In this document: positions 23,777 through 32,400 of the stretch, piece after piece
Layout of the letters: each line of letters starts with the position of its first letter
How positions within the stretch are numbered: position 1 is the first letter of the stretch
Assembly: GCA_031397815.1 (NCBI GenBank)
Contig: JANNMJ010000059.1
Coordinates: 1-35,182, forward strand
Source of the DNA: JANNMJ01 sp031397815
GTDB lineage: Bacteria; Bacteroidota; Bacteroidia; Cytophagales; Hymenobacteraceae
Direction: 5' to 3'
Length of the DNA: 35,182 nt
The notes under the pieces: model-generated
Seen by the model: the letters and a program-made list of their open reading frames with translations, nothing else
Databases searched by the model: none
What the model was told of the DNA's origin: nothing
Program-made: the position numbers and the translations under genes

Positions 23777-25909
23777 GTGCCTGTTCTCTCCGCCGTTCGC
23801 TCCTTCTTCCGCAATCGCCGCGTTCGTATCGCGCTTTTCACCCTGCTGGGCCTGCTTGTGCTGGGCTTGGGAGTGGGGATCGTAGTGCTGCTGCGCTACC
23901 GCGCCGAGCTGTTGCGGCTGGGCGTGGCGAAGGTGACGGCGCGCGTGGAAGCGCGTTATCCGGTGCGCCTGATTATCGGGGAAGCGCGATTTACGGGCCT
24001 GACCACGGTGGCGGTGCGGGGCGTTTCGCTCGTGCCACGCGGCGAGGGCGCCGATACGCTGCTGCGCGTGCAGGGCGTGACGGCCACGGTTAGCCTAAAA
24101 TCGGCGTTGCGGCTACGGCCCGTCTTCTCGGATTTGCAGATTGATGGGGTGCGGCTGACGGCCGTCAAGCGCGATTCGGTGACCGATAACTTCGGTTTTC
24201 TGCTGCGGGCGAAGAAGAAATCGGCGACGGAGCTGGCTGATTCGGTGGCGGCTAGTCGGAAAGCGCGGCCGTATGGGCGGCTGCTGAACGGCGTGCTCGA
24301 TGCGGTTTTTGAGAATATTCCGGCTGAGGCTACGTTCAGCCACGTCACGGCGAGCTACCGGGCGCCGCGCCATACGGCGGCGGTGCGGATGCCGCGCTTC
24401 CGAGTGGCGGACGGGAAATTCCGCACGCACATTCTGCTCACCGTCGATTCGGTGACGAATGATGTGCGCCTCAACGGCACCCTCGCCCCCGATGATTATC
24501 ACTTGGCCGTCGTGGCGTATTCGGCCCGTAAAGGGCAGCGGTTGCGCCTGCCGTATGTGGCCGCTAAGTACCACGCGGCAGTTTCGCTCGATACGCTCGG
24601 GCTGCTGCTCGAAGGCAAGGAATACGACGGCTCGACCCAGATGTGTACGATTCGGGGACTGGCCCGGATGAAGGGGCTGCGGATTGCGCACCGCCGCATC
24701 GCCGCGCACGACATTGCATTTCCGCAGACCGTGGCGCGGTTCGTCACCACCCTCGGTCCCGATTACCTCTCCCTCGACCAACCCACCGCCGTGCAGCTCG
24801 GGAGCATCGTGGCGTATCCGCAGGCCACGTACAGAGGGCGGCCGAGCCGCAGCGTGGAGCTGCACGTCCGCACCAACGAGCTGGCGGCGAACGATGTATT
24901 GGCGTCGCTGCCGAGCGGGATGTTCGATGCGCTGGACGGGATGAAGGCGACGGGGAAGCTGAAGTATTCGCTCGATTTCAAAGTCGATATGGCGAAGCTC
25001 GACTCCCTCATCTTCGATTCAAACCTCACGAGCAAAGGCTTCCGCGTCACCCAGTTCGGCGCCACCGACCTCAGCAAGCTCAACCGCGAATTCCCCTACA
25101 CGGCCTACGACGACAAAGGCGACTCGGTGAAGACGTTTATGGTCGGCCCGTCGAACCCCGAGTTCGTGACCTACGACGAAGTTTCGCCCTACCTCCCGCT
25201 CGCCATCCTGACCGCCGAAGACCCGCGCTTCTTCATCCACAAAGGGTTTATGGAGAGCGCGTTTCGGAAATCGCTGATTCAGAACATCCGCGAGCGACGG
25301 TTTGCGAGGGGCGGCTCCACGTTGTCGATGCAGCTGGTGAAAAACGTGTTTCTGACGCGTCAGAAGACTATTGCGCGCAAGATTGAGGAAGTCCTGATCG
25401 TCTGGATTATCGAGCACAACGAGCCGCGCTTCGTGAGCAAAGAGCGGATGTTCGAAGTGTACCTCAACATCATCGAGTGGGGGCCGCGCAAGTACGGCGT
25501 GACGGAAGCAGCGCGGTTTTTCTTCGCGAAAAGCCCGTCGGAGCTGAATCTGAACGAGAGCCTTTTTCTGGCATCCATCATCCCCTCGCCGCGCAAATAC
25601 CGCCGCTCGTTCGATGATTACGGTAATCTGCGGGGGAAGCCGCGCTACTTCTTCAAGCTGATTTCAAAGCTGATGTACGACCGCGGCCTCATCTCCGCGA
25701 CCGACTACAACAACCTCTGGCCCGGCGTCACGCTCAACGGCCCAGCGCGCGATATCATCATCATCGCCCGCGACACCACCGCCGATTCCCTCGACATCAT
25801 ACCGATGGTTCCGCTGGATTTTATCGGCCCGCCCGCGCCCACCAACCTTCCGCAGCGCACCCTGCCGATGGGCGCTAAGAAAGAGGATGCTAGTGATGTG
25901 TTGGAGTAG
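23777..25909 (+). CDS. AsmA-like / GT51 peptidoglycan glycosyltransferase, monofunctional
   Basis: 710-aa inner-membrane protein starting at GTG. A membrane helix (IALFTLLGLLVLGLGVGIVVLL, about 19-40) is followed by a large periplasmic AsmA-like region (about 45-420: VEARYPVRLIIGEARFTGL, LQIDGVRLTAVKRD). A C-terminal GT51 transglycosylase domain follows (about 455-670). Its catalytic motif is TAEDPRFFIHKGF (Glu481), followed by RGGSTLSMQLVKNVFL, RKIEEVLIVWIIE, EVYLNIIEWGP and LFLASIIPSP. There is no transpeptidase domain. It would polymerise lipid II without cross-linking. The AsmA-like extension is not part of MtgA-type enzymes and is notable. Confidence 0.9.
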   Translation: MPVLSAVRSFFRNRRVRIALFTLLGLLVLGLGVGIVVLLRYRAELLRLGVAKVTARVEARYPVRLIIGEARFTGLTTVAVRGVSLVPRGEGADTLLRVQGVTATVSLKSALRLRPVFSDLQIDGVRLTAVKRDSVTDNFGFLLRAKKKSATELADSVAASRKARPYGRLLNGVLDAVFENIPAEATFSHVTASYRAPRHTAAVRMPRFRVADGKFRTHILLTVDSVTNDVRLNGTLAPDDYHLAVVAYSARKGQRLRLPYVAAKYHAAVSLDTLGLLLEGKEYDGSTQMCTIRGLARMKGLRIAHRRIAAHDIAFPQTVARFVTTLGPDYLSLDQPTAVQLGSIVAYPQATYRGRPSRSVELHVRTNELAANDVLASLPSGMFDALDGMKATGKLKYSLDFKVDMAKLDSLIFDSNLTSKGFRVTQFGATDLSKLNREFPYTAYDDKGDSVKTFMVGPSNPEFVTYDEVSPYLPLAILTAEDPRFFIHKGFMESAFRKSLIQNIRERRFARGGSTLSMQLVKNVFLTRQKTIARKIEEVLIVWIIEHNEPRFVSKERMFEVYLNIIEWGPRKYGVTEAARFFFAKSPSELNLNESLFLASIIPSPRKYRRSFDDYGNLRGKPRYFFKLISKLMYDRGLISATDYNNLWPGVTLNGPARDIIIIARDTTADSLDIIPMVPLDFIGPPAPTNLPQRTLPMGAKKEDASDVLE

Positions 25910-25980
25910 GGGAGTGGGGAAGGGTAGGGGGGAAGAGAAAGCTGAGGCGAAGCCAGAAGATCTTGTGAGCCGAGCAAGCC

Positions 25981-26005
25981 AAAAAGCCCAAAAAGCCCAA
26001 AAAGC
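25981..26005 (+). repeat. 9-bp tandem repeat AAAAAGCCC (nearly three copies)
   Basis: AAAAAGCCC at 25981-25989 and 25990-25998, then AAAAAGC leading into the next inverted repeat. Its significance is probably low. Confidence 0.7.
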
Positions 26006-26244
26006 TGGCGCGCGTTTAGGTCGACCGTAGGTCGAGCTAACGCGTGTCTGGCCGGGGTGCGCGTCTGTGACGCGCGTTCGCGTCAGCGAACCATTGCGTT
26101 TGCTCGGTGCGTCCTGTTTCCGGTTTGGGGTGGCCAAACTGCCGTAGCGCGTCGCGTTCCGCGCCGGTGCGTCACAGACGCACTCCCCGAATAGACACGC
26201 GTTAGCTCGACCTGCGGTCGACCCAAACGCGCGCCAGCTTTTTT
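25999..26244. repeat. Large (about 75-bp arm) imperfect inverted repeat
   Basis: Left arm 25999-26073 and right arm 26169-26244 are complementary with scattered mismatches. Both carry AAAAAGCTGGCGCGCGTTT, a GGTCGACC-containing stretch, GAGCTAACGCGTGTCT and GCGTCTGTGACGC. A 95-bp loop separates them. The right arm is also the first unit of a direct tandem array. No gene is seen in 25910-26383. Confidence 0.85.
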
Positions 26245-26369
26245 AAGTATCGGCTTGACCTTGCTGCGTTAGCTCGACCTGCGGTCGACCCAAACGCGCG
26301 CCAGCTTTTTTAAAGCATCGGCTTGACCTTGCCGCGTTCGCTCGACCTGCGGTCGACCCAAACCCCCGC
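26200..26369 (+). repeat. 67-68-bp direct tandem repeat, two full copies and a partial third
   Basis: Copy 1 at 26200-26266, copy 2 at 26267-26334, partial copy 3 from 26335 to about 26369. Each begins CGTTAGCTCGACCTGCGGTC (copy 3 CGTTCGCTCG). The full copies run through CGCGCGCCAGCTTTTTT to ATCGGCTTGACCTTG. Copies 1 and 2 differ at only a few positions. Confidence 0.9.
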
Positions 26370-26383
26370 CAACACCCTCCCCC

Positions 26384-27298
26384 TTACAACGCCTTCTCGC
26401 GCTTCGGAAACATCAACGACACCACCATACTCAGCAGCAAAACGCCCCCCACGACCATCAGCGACGTGATATCATCGAGGTGCAGGTTCCAGTAACCGGC
26501 AATCATCTTCCCACCGATGAAGACGAGGATGAACGCCAGGCCGTAGTGCAGGTAGTGGAAGAGGTGAATGACTCCCGCCAACGCGAAGTAGAGCGCCCGC
26601 AGGCCGAGGAGCGCGAAAACGTTCGACGAATAGACGATAAACGAGTCGCGTGAGACGGCGAGGACGGCCGGAATAGAATCGGCGGCGAAGACCACGTCCG
26701 TCGTTTCCACCATCAGCAGCACGATGAAGAGGGGCGTCGCGAACCGTAACTTTTCCTTCTGAACGAAGAAGTTGCCGCCCTCGAAATCACGCGTCACTGG
26801 CAAGTGTCGGCTCACCCAGCGCACGATGAAGTTGCCTTCGGGGTGAATCTCCGGCTCGTCGCCGCTGCGGAAGAGCTGGATGCCTGTGTAGACCAGAAAC
26901 GCCCCGAGGATATACGTCGTCCAGACGAATTTATTGATCAGCGTGACCCCGACGAGGATGAACGTGGCGCGCAGAATGAGCGCGCCGATAATGCCCCAGA
27001 ACAGCACTTTGTGCTGATACTTCGGCGGCACCTTGAAGTAGTTGAAGAGCAGAATGAAGACGAAGAGGTTATCGACGGAGAGGGATTTTTCGAGCAGATA
27101 GGCCGTCAGAAACTCAATCGCCGCCGCCTCACCGCGCCACACGTAGACGAAATAATTGAACGTCAGGGAGACCCCAATCCAGAACGCGCTCCATCCCAAT
27201 GCCTCGCGCAAGCCAATGACGTGGTCGCGGCGATTGAGAATCAATAAATCGAGGGCCAGAAGGCCGAGCACGAGCAGGTTAAAGGCCAGCCAAGTCAT
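26384..27298 (-). CDS. TerC/Alx family membrane protein
   Basis: 304-aa polytopic membrane protein of the TerC/Alx family, linked in other bacteria to manganese export or metal handling at the membrane. Family motifs include FLTAYLLEKSLSVDNLFVF, FWGIIGALILRATFILVG, FATPLFIVLLMVETTDVVFA followed by ADSIPAVLAVSRDSFIVYSSN, and FALLGLRALYFAL. The start ATG at 27298 (MTWLAFNLLVLGLLALDLL) gives the usual length; the frame is open further upstream, but that would overlap the adjacent glycosyltransferase. It ends in KREKAL. It is 50 bp downstream of the DPM1-like gene on the same strand. Confidence 0.93.
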   Translation of the reverse strand: MTWLAFNLLVLGLLALDLLILNRRDHVIGLREALGWSAFWIGVSLTFNYFVYVWRGEAAAIEFLTAYLLEKSLSVDNLFVFILLFNYFKVPPKYQHKVLFWGIIGALILRATFILVGVTLINKFVWTTYILGAFLVYTGIQLFRSGDEPEIHPEGNFIVRWVSRHLPVTRDFEGGNFFVQKEKLRFATPLFIVLLMVETTDVVFAADSIPAVLAVSRDSFIVYSSNVFALLGLRALYFALAGVIHLFHYLHYGLAFILVFIGGKMIAGYWNLHLDDITSLMVVGGVLLLSMVVSLMFPKREKAL

Positions 27299-27348
27299 TC
27301 GGATGTGTGAAGGGGATGCGTGATAGCGAAGGAGTCGCTCAGAAGCCT

Positions 27349-28086
27349 CTAACGGGTAAACGAGCGAAACAGCGAATCGACTTTCATTTGCACCACGCCG
27401 AGCACGGCTTCCTTGAAAATTCCTTTGCTCATCTTGCTCTGGCCGCGCGTTCGGTCGGTGAAGATGATGGGCACCTCTTGAATCCGGAAGCCGTAGCACC
27501 ACGCCAGAAACTTCATTTCGATCTGAAACGCATACCCGACGAAACGGATGCGGTCGAGGGGAATCGTGCGCAGCACGTCGGCTCGGTAGCACTTGAACCC
27601 GGCCGTGGTGTCGGCCACGGGCAGGCCCGTAATGAGGCGCACATATTTCGAGGCGAAATAGCTCATCAGCACGCGGCTCATCGGCCAATTCACGACGTTC
27701 ACGCCGTTCGAATAGCGCGAGCCAATCGCCAAATCGGCGCCTTCATCGCGGCAGGCGCGCAGGAGTAGCTCCAGATCGGCGGGGTTGTGCGAGAAATCGG
27801 CGTCCATCTCGAAGATGAACTCGTACCCCCGCGCCAGCGCCCACCGGAATCCGTGGATGTACGCCGTGCCCAACCCCTGCTTGCCGGGCCGCTCTTCCAG
27901 AAAAAGCCGTCCGCCGCATTCTGCCAGCATTCCTTTGACGATGGCGGCCGTGCCATCGGGCGAATTATCATCCACCACCAGGATGTGAAAGCCTGCCGGG
28001 AGCGCCAATACGGCACGGATTATCAGCTCGGCGTTCTCGCGCTCGTTATAGGTGGGGATCACGACGAGTGCCCGGGCTGCATTCAT
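27349..28086 (-). CDS. Polyprenol-phosphate mannosyltransferase (DPM1-like GT2)
   Basis: 245-aa GT2 enzyme making polyprenyl-phosphate-mannose (or a related sugar) from a GDP-sugar on the cytoplasmic face of the membrane. Motifs: LVVIPTYNERENAE, ILVVDDNSPDGTA, EMDADFSHNP (metal-binding Asp pair), AIGSRYSNG, DTTAGFKCYR and FTDRTRGQSKMSKGI near the end. It lacks a C-terminal membrane domain, as in the soluble DPM1 type. It lies upstream of terC. Its upstream flank carries an orphan copy of the hemY 3' end 22 bp away, suggesting that hemY once preceded it directly. Confidence 0.93.
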   Translation of the reverse strand: MNAARALVVIPTYNERENAELIIRAVLALPAGFHILVVDDNSPDGTAAIVKGMLAECGGRLFLEERPGKQGLGTAYIHGFRWALARGYEFIFEMDADFSHNPADLELLLRACRDEGADLAIGSRYSNGVNVVNWPMSRVLMSYFASKYVRLITGLPVADTTAGFKCYRADVLRTIPLDRIRFVGYAFQIEMKFLAWCYGFRIQEVPIIFTDRTRGQSKMSKGIFKEAVLGVVQMKVDSLFRSFTR

Positions 28087-28108
28087 ACCCCAAAGAAACG
28101 GCGCGAAA

Positions 28109-28147
28109 CCCCTATTGCAGCCGGTTCGCTACTTCAACGGCCCGCGC
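28109..28147 (-). pseudogene. Orphan copy of the hemY 3' end (39-bp direct repeat, left)
   Basis: Identical over 39 bp to 32980-33018, which holds the last 11 codons and stop of hemY (A-R-A-V-E-V-A-N-R-L-Q-stop on the minus strand). Sequence diverges on both sides. It is therefore a remnant of that gene end, left outside a 4.8-kb segment whose other boundary is the real gene end. Confidence 0.92.
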
Positions 28148-28341
28148 CCGCTGCTTAGCCGCTCGTTGCGCATCCGCTCTGCGCTTCCCACGCGGCCTCC
28201 TGACTCTCATCGGTCAATCAGTTGGCTATTGTTACGCTTGGGTTGCCCAGCGCACGCAAGTCGCTTGGCTCAGATCGGCGCCGCTGCCATTAACTTGCTT
28301 TACGTTAGCTTTTACAAGATTTCTTATTTGGTCTTTACGTT

Positions 28342-28872
28342 ATGCCCCGTGCTATTCGCCTTTCGCTACTCGCGCTCATAATACTCGCGGGCTGCTGCCG
28401 AAAAGATGACCCCAAGCCGGCCATCGAGCAGCTACCGCCTGCCACCACCACTGGGGCCAACACGTTCGGCTGCCTCGTCAATGGTGAGGTCTGGAAGGTG
28501 ACGAGTACCAGCACCTTCGGCAACCGCCTTGTCGCCGACTGGACGGTGAGTGATGGGTTGGGTATTCAATTAATAGAGAACAATGGGGCTGTCTCAAGGT
28601 GGCTGACATTTTCTCTCCCGGACTCGAATGGTACGGCGTTAGGTGCGCGGAATTATCCATTGAGTTATATCCCCGGAAACAATAACGTTTGGGGTGAGAT
28701 TGCCGGTGTCTTCCGCGATAGACGTACTCTAGTGAAAGGCAATCTGATACTTACGCGCTTAGACCGCACGGCGCGCATCTGTTCGGGTACCTTCGACTTT
28801 GTAATGGCTAATGGCACGGACACGATCCGCGTGACCGATGGCCGCTTCGATATCCGCGATATGCTGCTGTAA
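28342..28872 (+). CDS. Lipoprotein A of a mosaic pair, unknown function
   Basis: 176-aa lipoprotein with signal MPRAIRLSLLALIILAGC; the Cys after ILAG is the lipidation site, followed by CRKDDPKPAIEQLPP. The mature part starts ANTFGCLVNGEVWKVTS and ends SGTFDFVMANGTDTIRVTDG then RFDIRDMLL. These pieces are nearly identical, at DNA level, to the next gene. The central part (about residues 72-138) differs strongly and is richer in A and T. Sandwich-like beta structure is suggested by DTIRVTDGRFDI-type endings seen in many Bacteroidota lipoproteins (DUF6252-like). Function unknown. Confidence 0.85.
   Translation: MPRAIRLSLLALIILAGCCRKDDPKPAIEQLPPATTTGANTFGCLVNGEVWKVTSTSTFGNRLVADWTVSDGLGIQLIENNGAVSRWLTFSLPDSNGTALGARNYPLSYIPGNNNVWGEIAGVFRDRRTLVKGNLILTRLDRTARICSGTFDFVMANGTDTIRVTDGRFDIRDMLL
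28468..28554 (+). repeat. 87-bp block identical to 29038-29124
   Basis: Direct repeat inside the two lipoprotein genes, with no mismatch over 87 bp. It is the 5' conserved block of the mosaic pair. Confidence 0.92.
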
Positions 28873-28885
28873 GTAGCGGTTTTTT
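28756..28885 (+). repeat. 130-bp block nearly identical to 29332-29461
   Basis: Three mismatches in 130 bp, spanning the end of the lipoprotein gene, its stop and the following GTAGCGGTTTTTT. It is the 3' conserved block of the mosaic pair. Confidence 0.92.
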
Positions 28886-28908
28886 GTCCACTTTTTTTCT
28901 TCCTTTTT

Positions 28909-29448
28909 ATGATTCACGGCTTTCGTTTCCTGCTACTATTGCTGTTGCCCATTCTGCTGGGCTGCTGCCGGAAAGACGACCCCCAGCCTGCTATCGAGCA
29001 GCTTCCGCCCGCCACTACCACCGGGGCCAACACCTTTGGCTGCCTCGTCAATGGTGAGGTCTGGAAGGTGACGAGTACCAGCACCTTCGGCAACCGCCTT
29101 GTCGCCGACTGGACGGTGAGTGATAATTTGAGCATTCTTCTTAGTCAAGATATGCGCACCAGTTCACGCAGTATAGTATTTTCATTGCCAGATACCAGCA
29201 CAACGATAGCTTCTCTTACTGCGCGACCATATTTGTTAAGTTCAGTTTTGGGAAGGTGTAACGCTCGCCTTGACAAAGCAGGAGCTTATTATGAACAGCG
29301 TCATCTCGTCCGTGGTCAACTGACGCTCACTCGCTTAGACCGCACGGCGCGCATCTGTTCGGGCACGTTCGACTTTGTAATGGCTAATGGCACGGACACG
29401 ATCCGCGTGACCGATGGCCGCTTCGATATCCGCGATATGCTTCTGTAA
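28909..29448 (+). CDS. Lipoprotein B of a mosaic pair, unknown function
   Basis: 179-aa lipoprotein with signal MIHGFRFLLLLLLPILLGC; the Cys after ILLG is the lipidation site. It is a paralogue of the preceding gene, with the same N-terminal (CRKDDPQPAIEQLPP, GCLVNGEVWKVTS) and C-terminal (DFVMANGTDTIRVTDG) sequences and a divergent core (about residues 72-140). The first residues, MIHGF, and the 26 bp around the start codon match the next gene at 29474-29499 with one mismatch. This suggests that start regions were duplicated along the array. Function unknown. Confidence 0.85.
   Translation: MIHGFRFLLLLLLPILLGCCRKDDPQPAIEQLPPATTTGANTFGCLVNGEVWKVTSTSTFGNRLVADWTVSDNLSILLSQDMRTSSRSIVFSLPDTSTTIASLTARPYLLSSVLGRCNARLDKAGAYYEQRHLVRGQLTLTRLDRTARICSGTFDFVMANGTDTIRVTDGRFDIRDMLL
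29038..29124 (+). repeat. Second copy of the 87-bp block
   Basis: Identical to 28468-28554 (see lipoprotein A). Confidence 0.92.
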
Positions 29449-29461
29449 GTAGCGGTTTTTT
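29332..29461 (+). repeat. Second copy of the 130-bp block
   Basis: Matches 28756-28885 with three differences (see lipoprotein A). Confidence 0.92.
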
Positions 29462-29481
29462 TACTTTTTCCTCTCCTTTTT

Positions 29482-32400
29482 ATGATTCACGGTTTTCGCC
29501 GATGGTCAGTGGCTCTGTGCGGCCTGCTGATCGGTTTAGCGCGCCCGGCTGGCGCGCAAGATCCCACCCAACCCCCGCAAGAGTTTAGTCGCATCGACCA
29601 CCTCTTCGGCCAACTCAACGTCAGCTCCGAGCGCCTGCCCACGGGCCTTCTGCTCGATTATGGGCTGCATCTGGCCAATCTGAGCCACTACGACCCCACC
29701 GTAGAGGCTCCCGCCGATACAGTGCTGCCCGCCGACCTAACGGCTTGGCGTACTGCCTATGCGACCCTCATGACGGCCCAAGTGGGTGCCCGCATGCGCC
29801 TGCCGCTGCTGCGCGACATCAATACGCGGCTGCGTGAAGCCCAGCCGCACGGCGCGGCCAACGCCGCTCTTGACGGGGCGCCCGTACCGTTGATGCTGCT
29901 TTTTGCCGAGTACGAACACCTGCGCGAAGACGCCCTCGAAAAGAAGCTCCTGACCCTGACCCCCGATAGTCAGCTCGTAGACGCCGGAGCCGCCCTCACC
30001 CCTTACGCCCGCGCTACGGCGTTCGTGGCGGCGCCCGGCCGCGAAACGGTGCGCGGGCCGGTGGTGCGGTTTCAGTACGACCCCGAACAGTTCTTCATCA
30101 AGGCGTCGGATCGGCCGTTGGGGCAGGCGCTGGACGTCGATTTCGGCGATGGTATCGGCTGGCGCACGTTGGCGCCCAAAACTGTAGTAGAAGTGAAATA
30201 CGATAAGAGTGGCCTCTACGGGTTGCGCTTCCGGCTGCGCGACAACGCCACCGGCCAGTGGCAACACGCGCGCGGGCGCCTCAACGTCGTCGTCCCCGAC
30301 CCTGCCGATGTAGCAGCCCGCGCCGCGCTCTACGCCGCCACCCGCAGCTACCACTTCGGCACCCTCACGCAGACCGGGCTGGCCGCCGCGCCAACCGATT
30401 ATGGTGTGCCTGCCGGCGCGACCGTTACGGTTACCTATGGCGGCGGGCGCGACATCACCACCCTAGTGGCCCCCGGCCAGATGCCCCGCTTCCGGAAGCC
30501 GCTGATTGTAGTAGAAGGGTTCGATCCATGGGAGTTCGTGCCGAATGGGGAGAATACGGATTTTGCTGATTTTATGCGTAAAATCCAAAACGTATTATAT
30601 ACGGGCGCTACATCGTTTGCCTCCCAACTCGACTACACCGGCCAATACGATCTCATCCACGTTGATTTCGACAAAGGCACCGACGATATTCGGCGCAACG
30701 CGATGCGGGTGGTGGAGATTATCGAATGGGTGAAGCTCAACCGCGACCCGGCTTTCCCGATAGACCCCGCCAACCCGCAAGACCCCAACCGCCCCGTGGT
30801 GTTGGGCCAGAGTATGGGCGGCTTAGTGGGGCGTTTTGCGCTGAGCTGGATGGATCGCCACAACCGCGCGCCCGGCGTACGCCTACTCATCACCCACGAC
30901 GCACCGCATCGCGGCGCTTCCGTGCCGTTGGCGCTCCAGATAGGGGTGCGCCGTTTGGCCTCCATGAATCTGTGGTGGGCAGCCGCGCTGCACCCGGTCG
31001 GCATTGTCGGCGTGTTCCTCACCCCGGCCGACCTTTCGCAGGATGTAGAAAACATCAAAAACCTGCTGCGCGAGCCGGCCACGCGGCAACTGATGATCGC
31101 GCAGGACATCGAGGACAACGACTTCCTCGAAAACGAGTACCGCAACACGATTACCTACGCCGCCCCGAGTTATCGCTTCGTCGCCATAGCCAATGGCTCC
31201 GAGTGCGGAACGCCGCAAGCCCTCGCGCCCTACGGCGAGCTGCTCCGGATGGAAGCGCATTTCTACGCTAATCCCATCGGAATTCTGGCCGGTACTTCGG
31301 TATTAGGTGCGGTGCTGCCAATTGCTGCGGTTCTGATTCGGCCGATTCCAGCAGTGGGGTCACTGGGCTTGGGAGCGGCGGCGGCGATGGCTATCCGAGG
31401 GGCGCTCTTATCGGTTTGCGGCCGGCAGTTCACTACCCAGTGTGTGCTCAATGCTCAGCCGGACAATGCCAACGGCTCCGAGCGTATCTACTTCGTGCGC
31501 ATCGCGTACCAGATGCATCTTTCCTTTTTAATGGGCTTCGTTCGCATCCGGCTGCCCATCCGCATCCCACTCTACCAAGGTGACGAAAACGCCCGAGCCG
31601 GCTTGTTGAGCTACGAAACAGCCCCCGGCGGCGGATACACCCTGCGCGATGTGGAGCTGAGTAAAAATACCAGTACGCCCAACTGGCTTTATCCATTCGT
31701 CGATGCCGGGCTGCGCTTTGAAGGGGCCACAAACTTTGGTTTCGTGCCCACAGTGAGCGCCATCGACTATCCGGGGCCGCTCACGCGCGCTGCCGTGTTC
31801 AACGGCTACTCCGGTACGGCGGCGCCGGGTACGGCTTCACGGGCGGCGGCTTTTGTCACGCAAGAGCCCCGCGCCAGCTTTACTAATTCCGACCACATCT
31901 CCTTCAACCAGCGCAACGCCCGCTGGACCTACGAGCAATTAGATCAACAAGCCACCCTCACGCCCGGCTGCGCCACCCTTACCTGCAACGCCGACAACCT
32001 GACGATCAGCGGCCCGCGCAATATTTGCCGGACCGGCAATACCTTCAGCGTGCCCGCCGTGGCCGGTGCTACTTACACTTGGACTTGGGGCAGTGGTATT
32101 CGGCCGGTCGCGGGGGCAAATCTCAATAGTCCCTCGATCACTTTTGAACCCGTCGGCACCGGCACCGACCGCACCACAATCCGGGTTCAGATCCGCTCTG
32201 AATGCACCAGCACAGTTTCCAGAGAGTTGATAGTTTCGGCGCGGGAAACGCCAGCCATCCCGAGCGGATGGATTAATAGTCAAGCGGGTAACGAGTGTAA
32301 TCCGCTATTCTCGCTGTCATTGCCGCCCGTAATCGGTGCTGTAAGCTACTCTTGGGAATTAACGCCATCGAATAACCTGGCTTATACCCTGTACGGCTCA

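Noticed and set aside
23386..24093. 235-codon frame over the repeat block at 23.4 kb
   Set aside because: It translates palindromic repeats (PGLWKRTPLGFP and its mirror NPNGVLFHSPGL) and then overlaps the GT51 gene; no coding character.
26200..26369. CRISPR array
   Set aside because: Units of 67-68 bp are contiguous with no variable spacers, and there are no cas genes.
27299..27688. N-terminal extension of TerC
   Set aside because: It overlaps the DPM1-like gene and is Arg/His-rich; the ATG at 27298 begins the first membrane helix.
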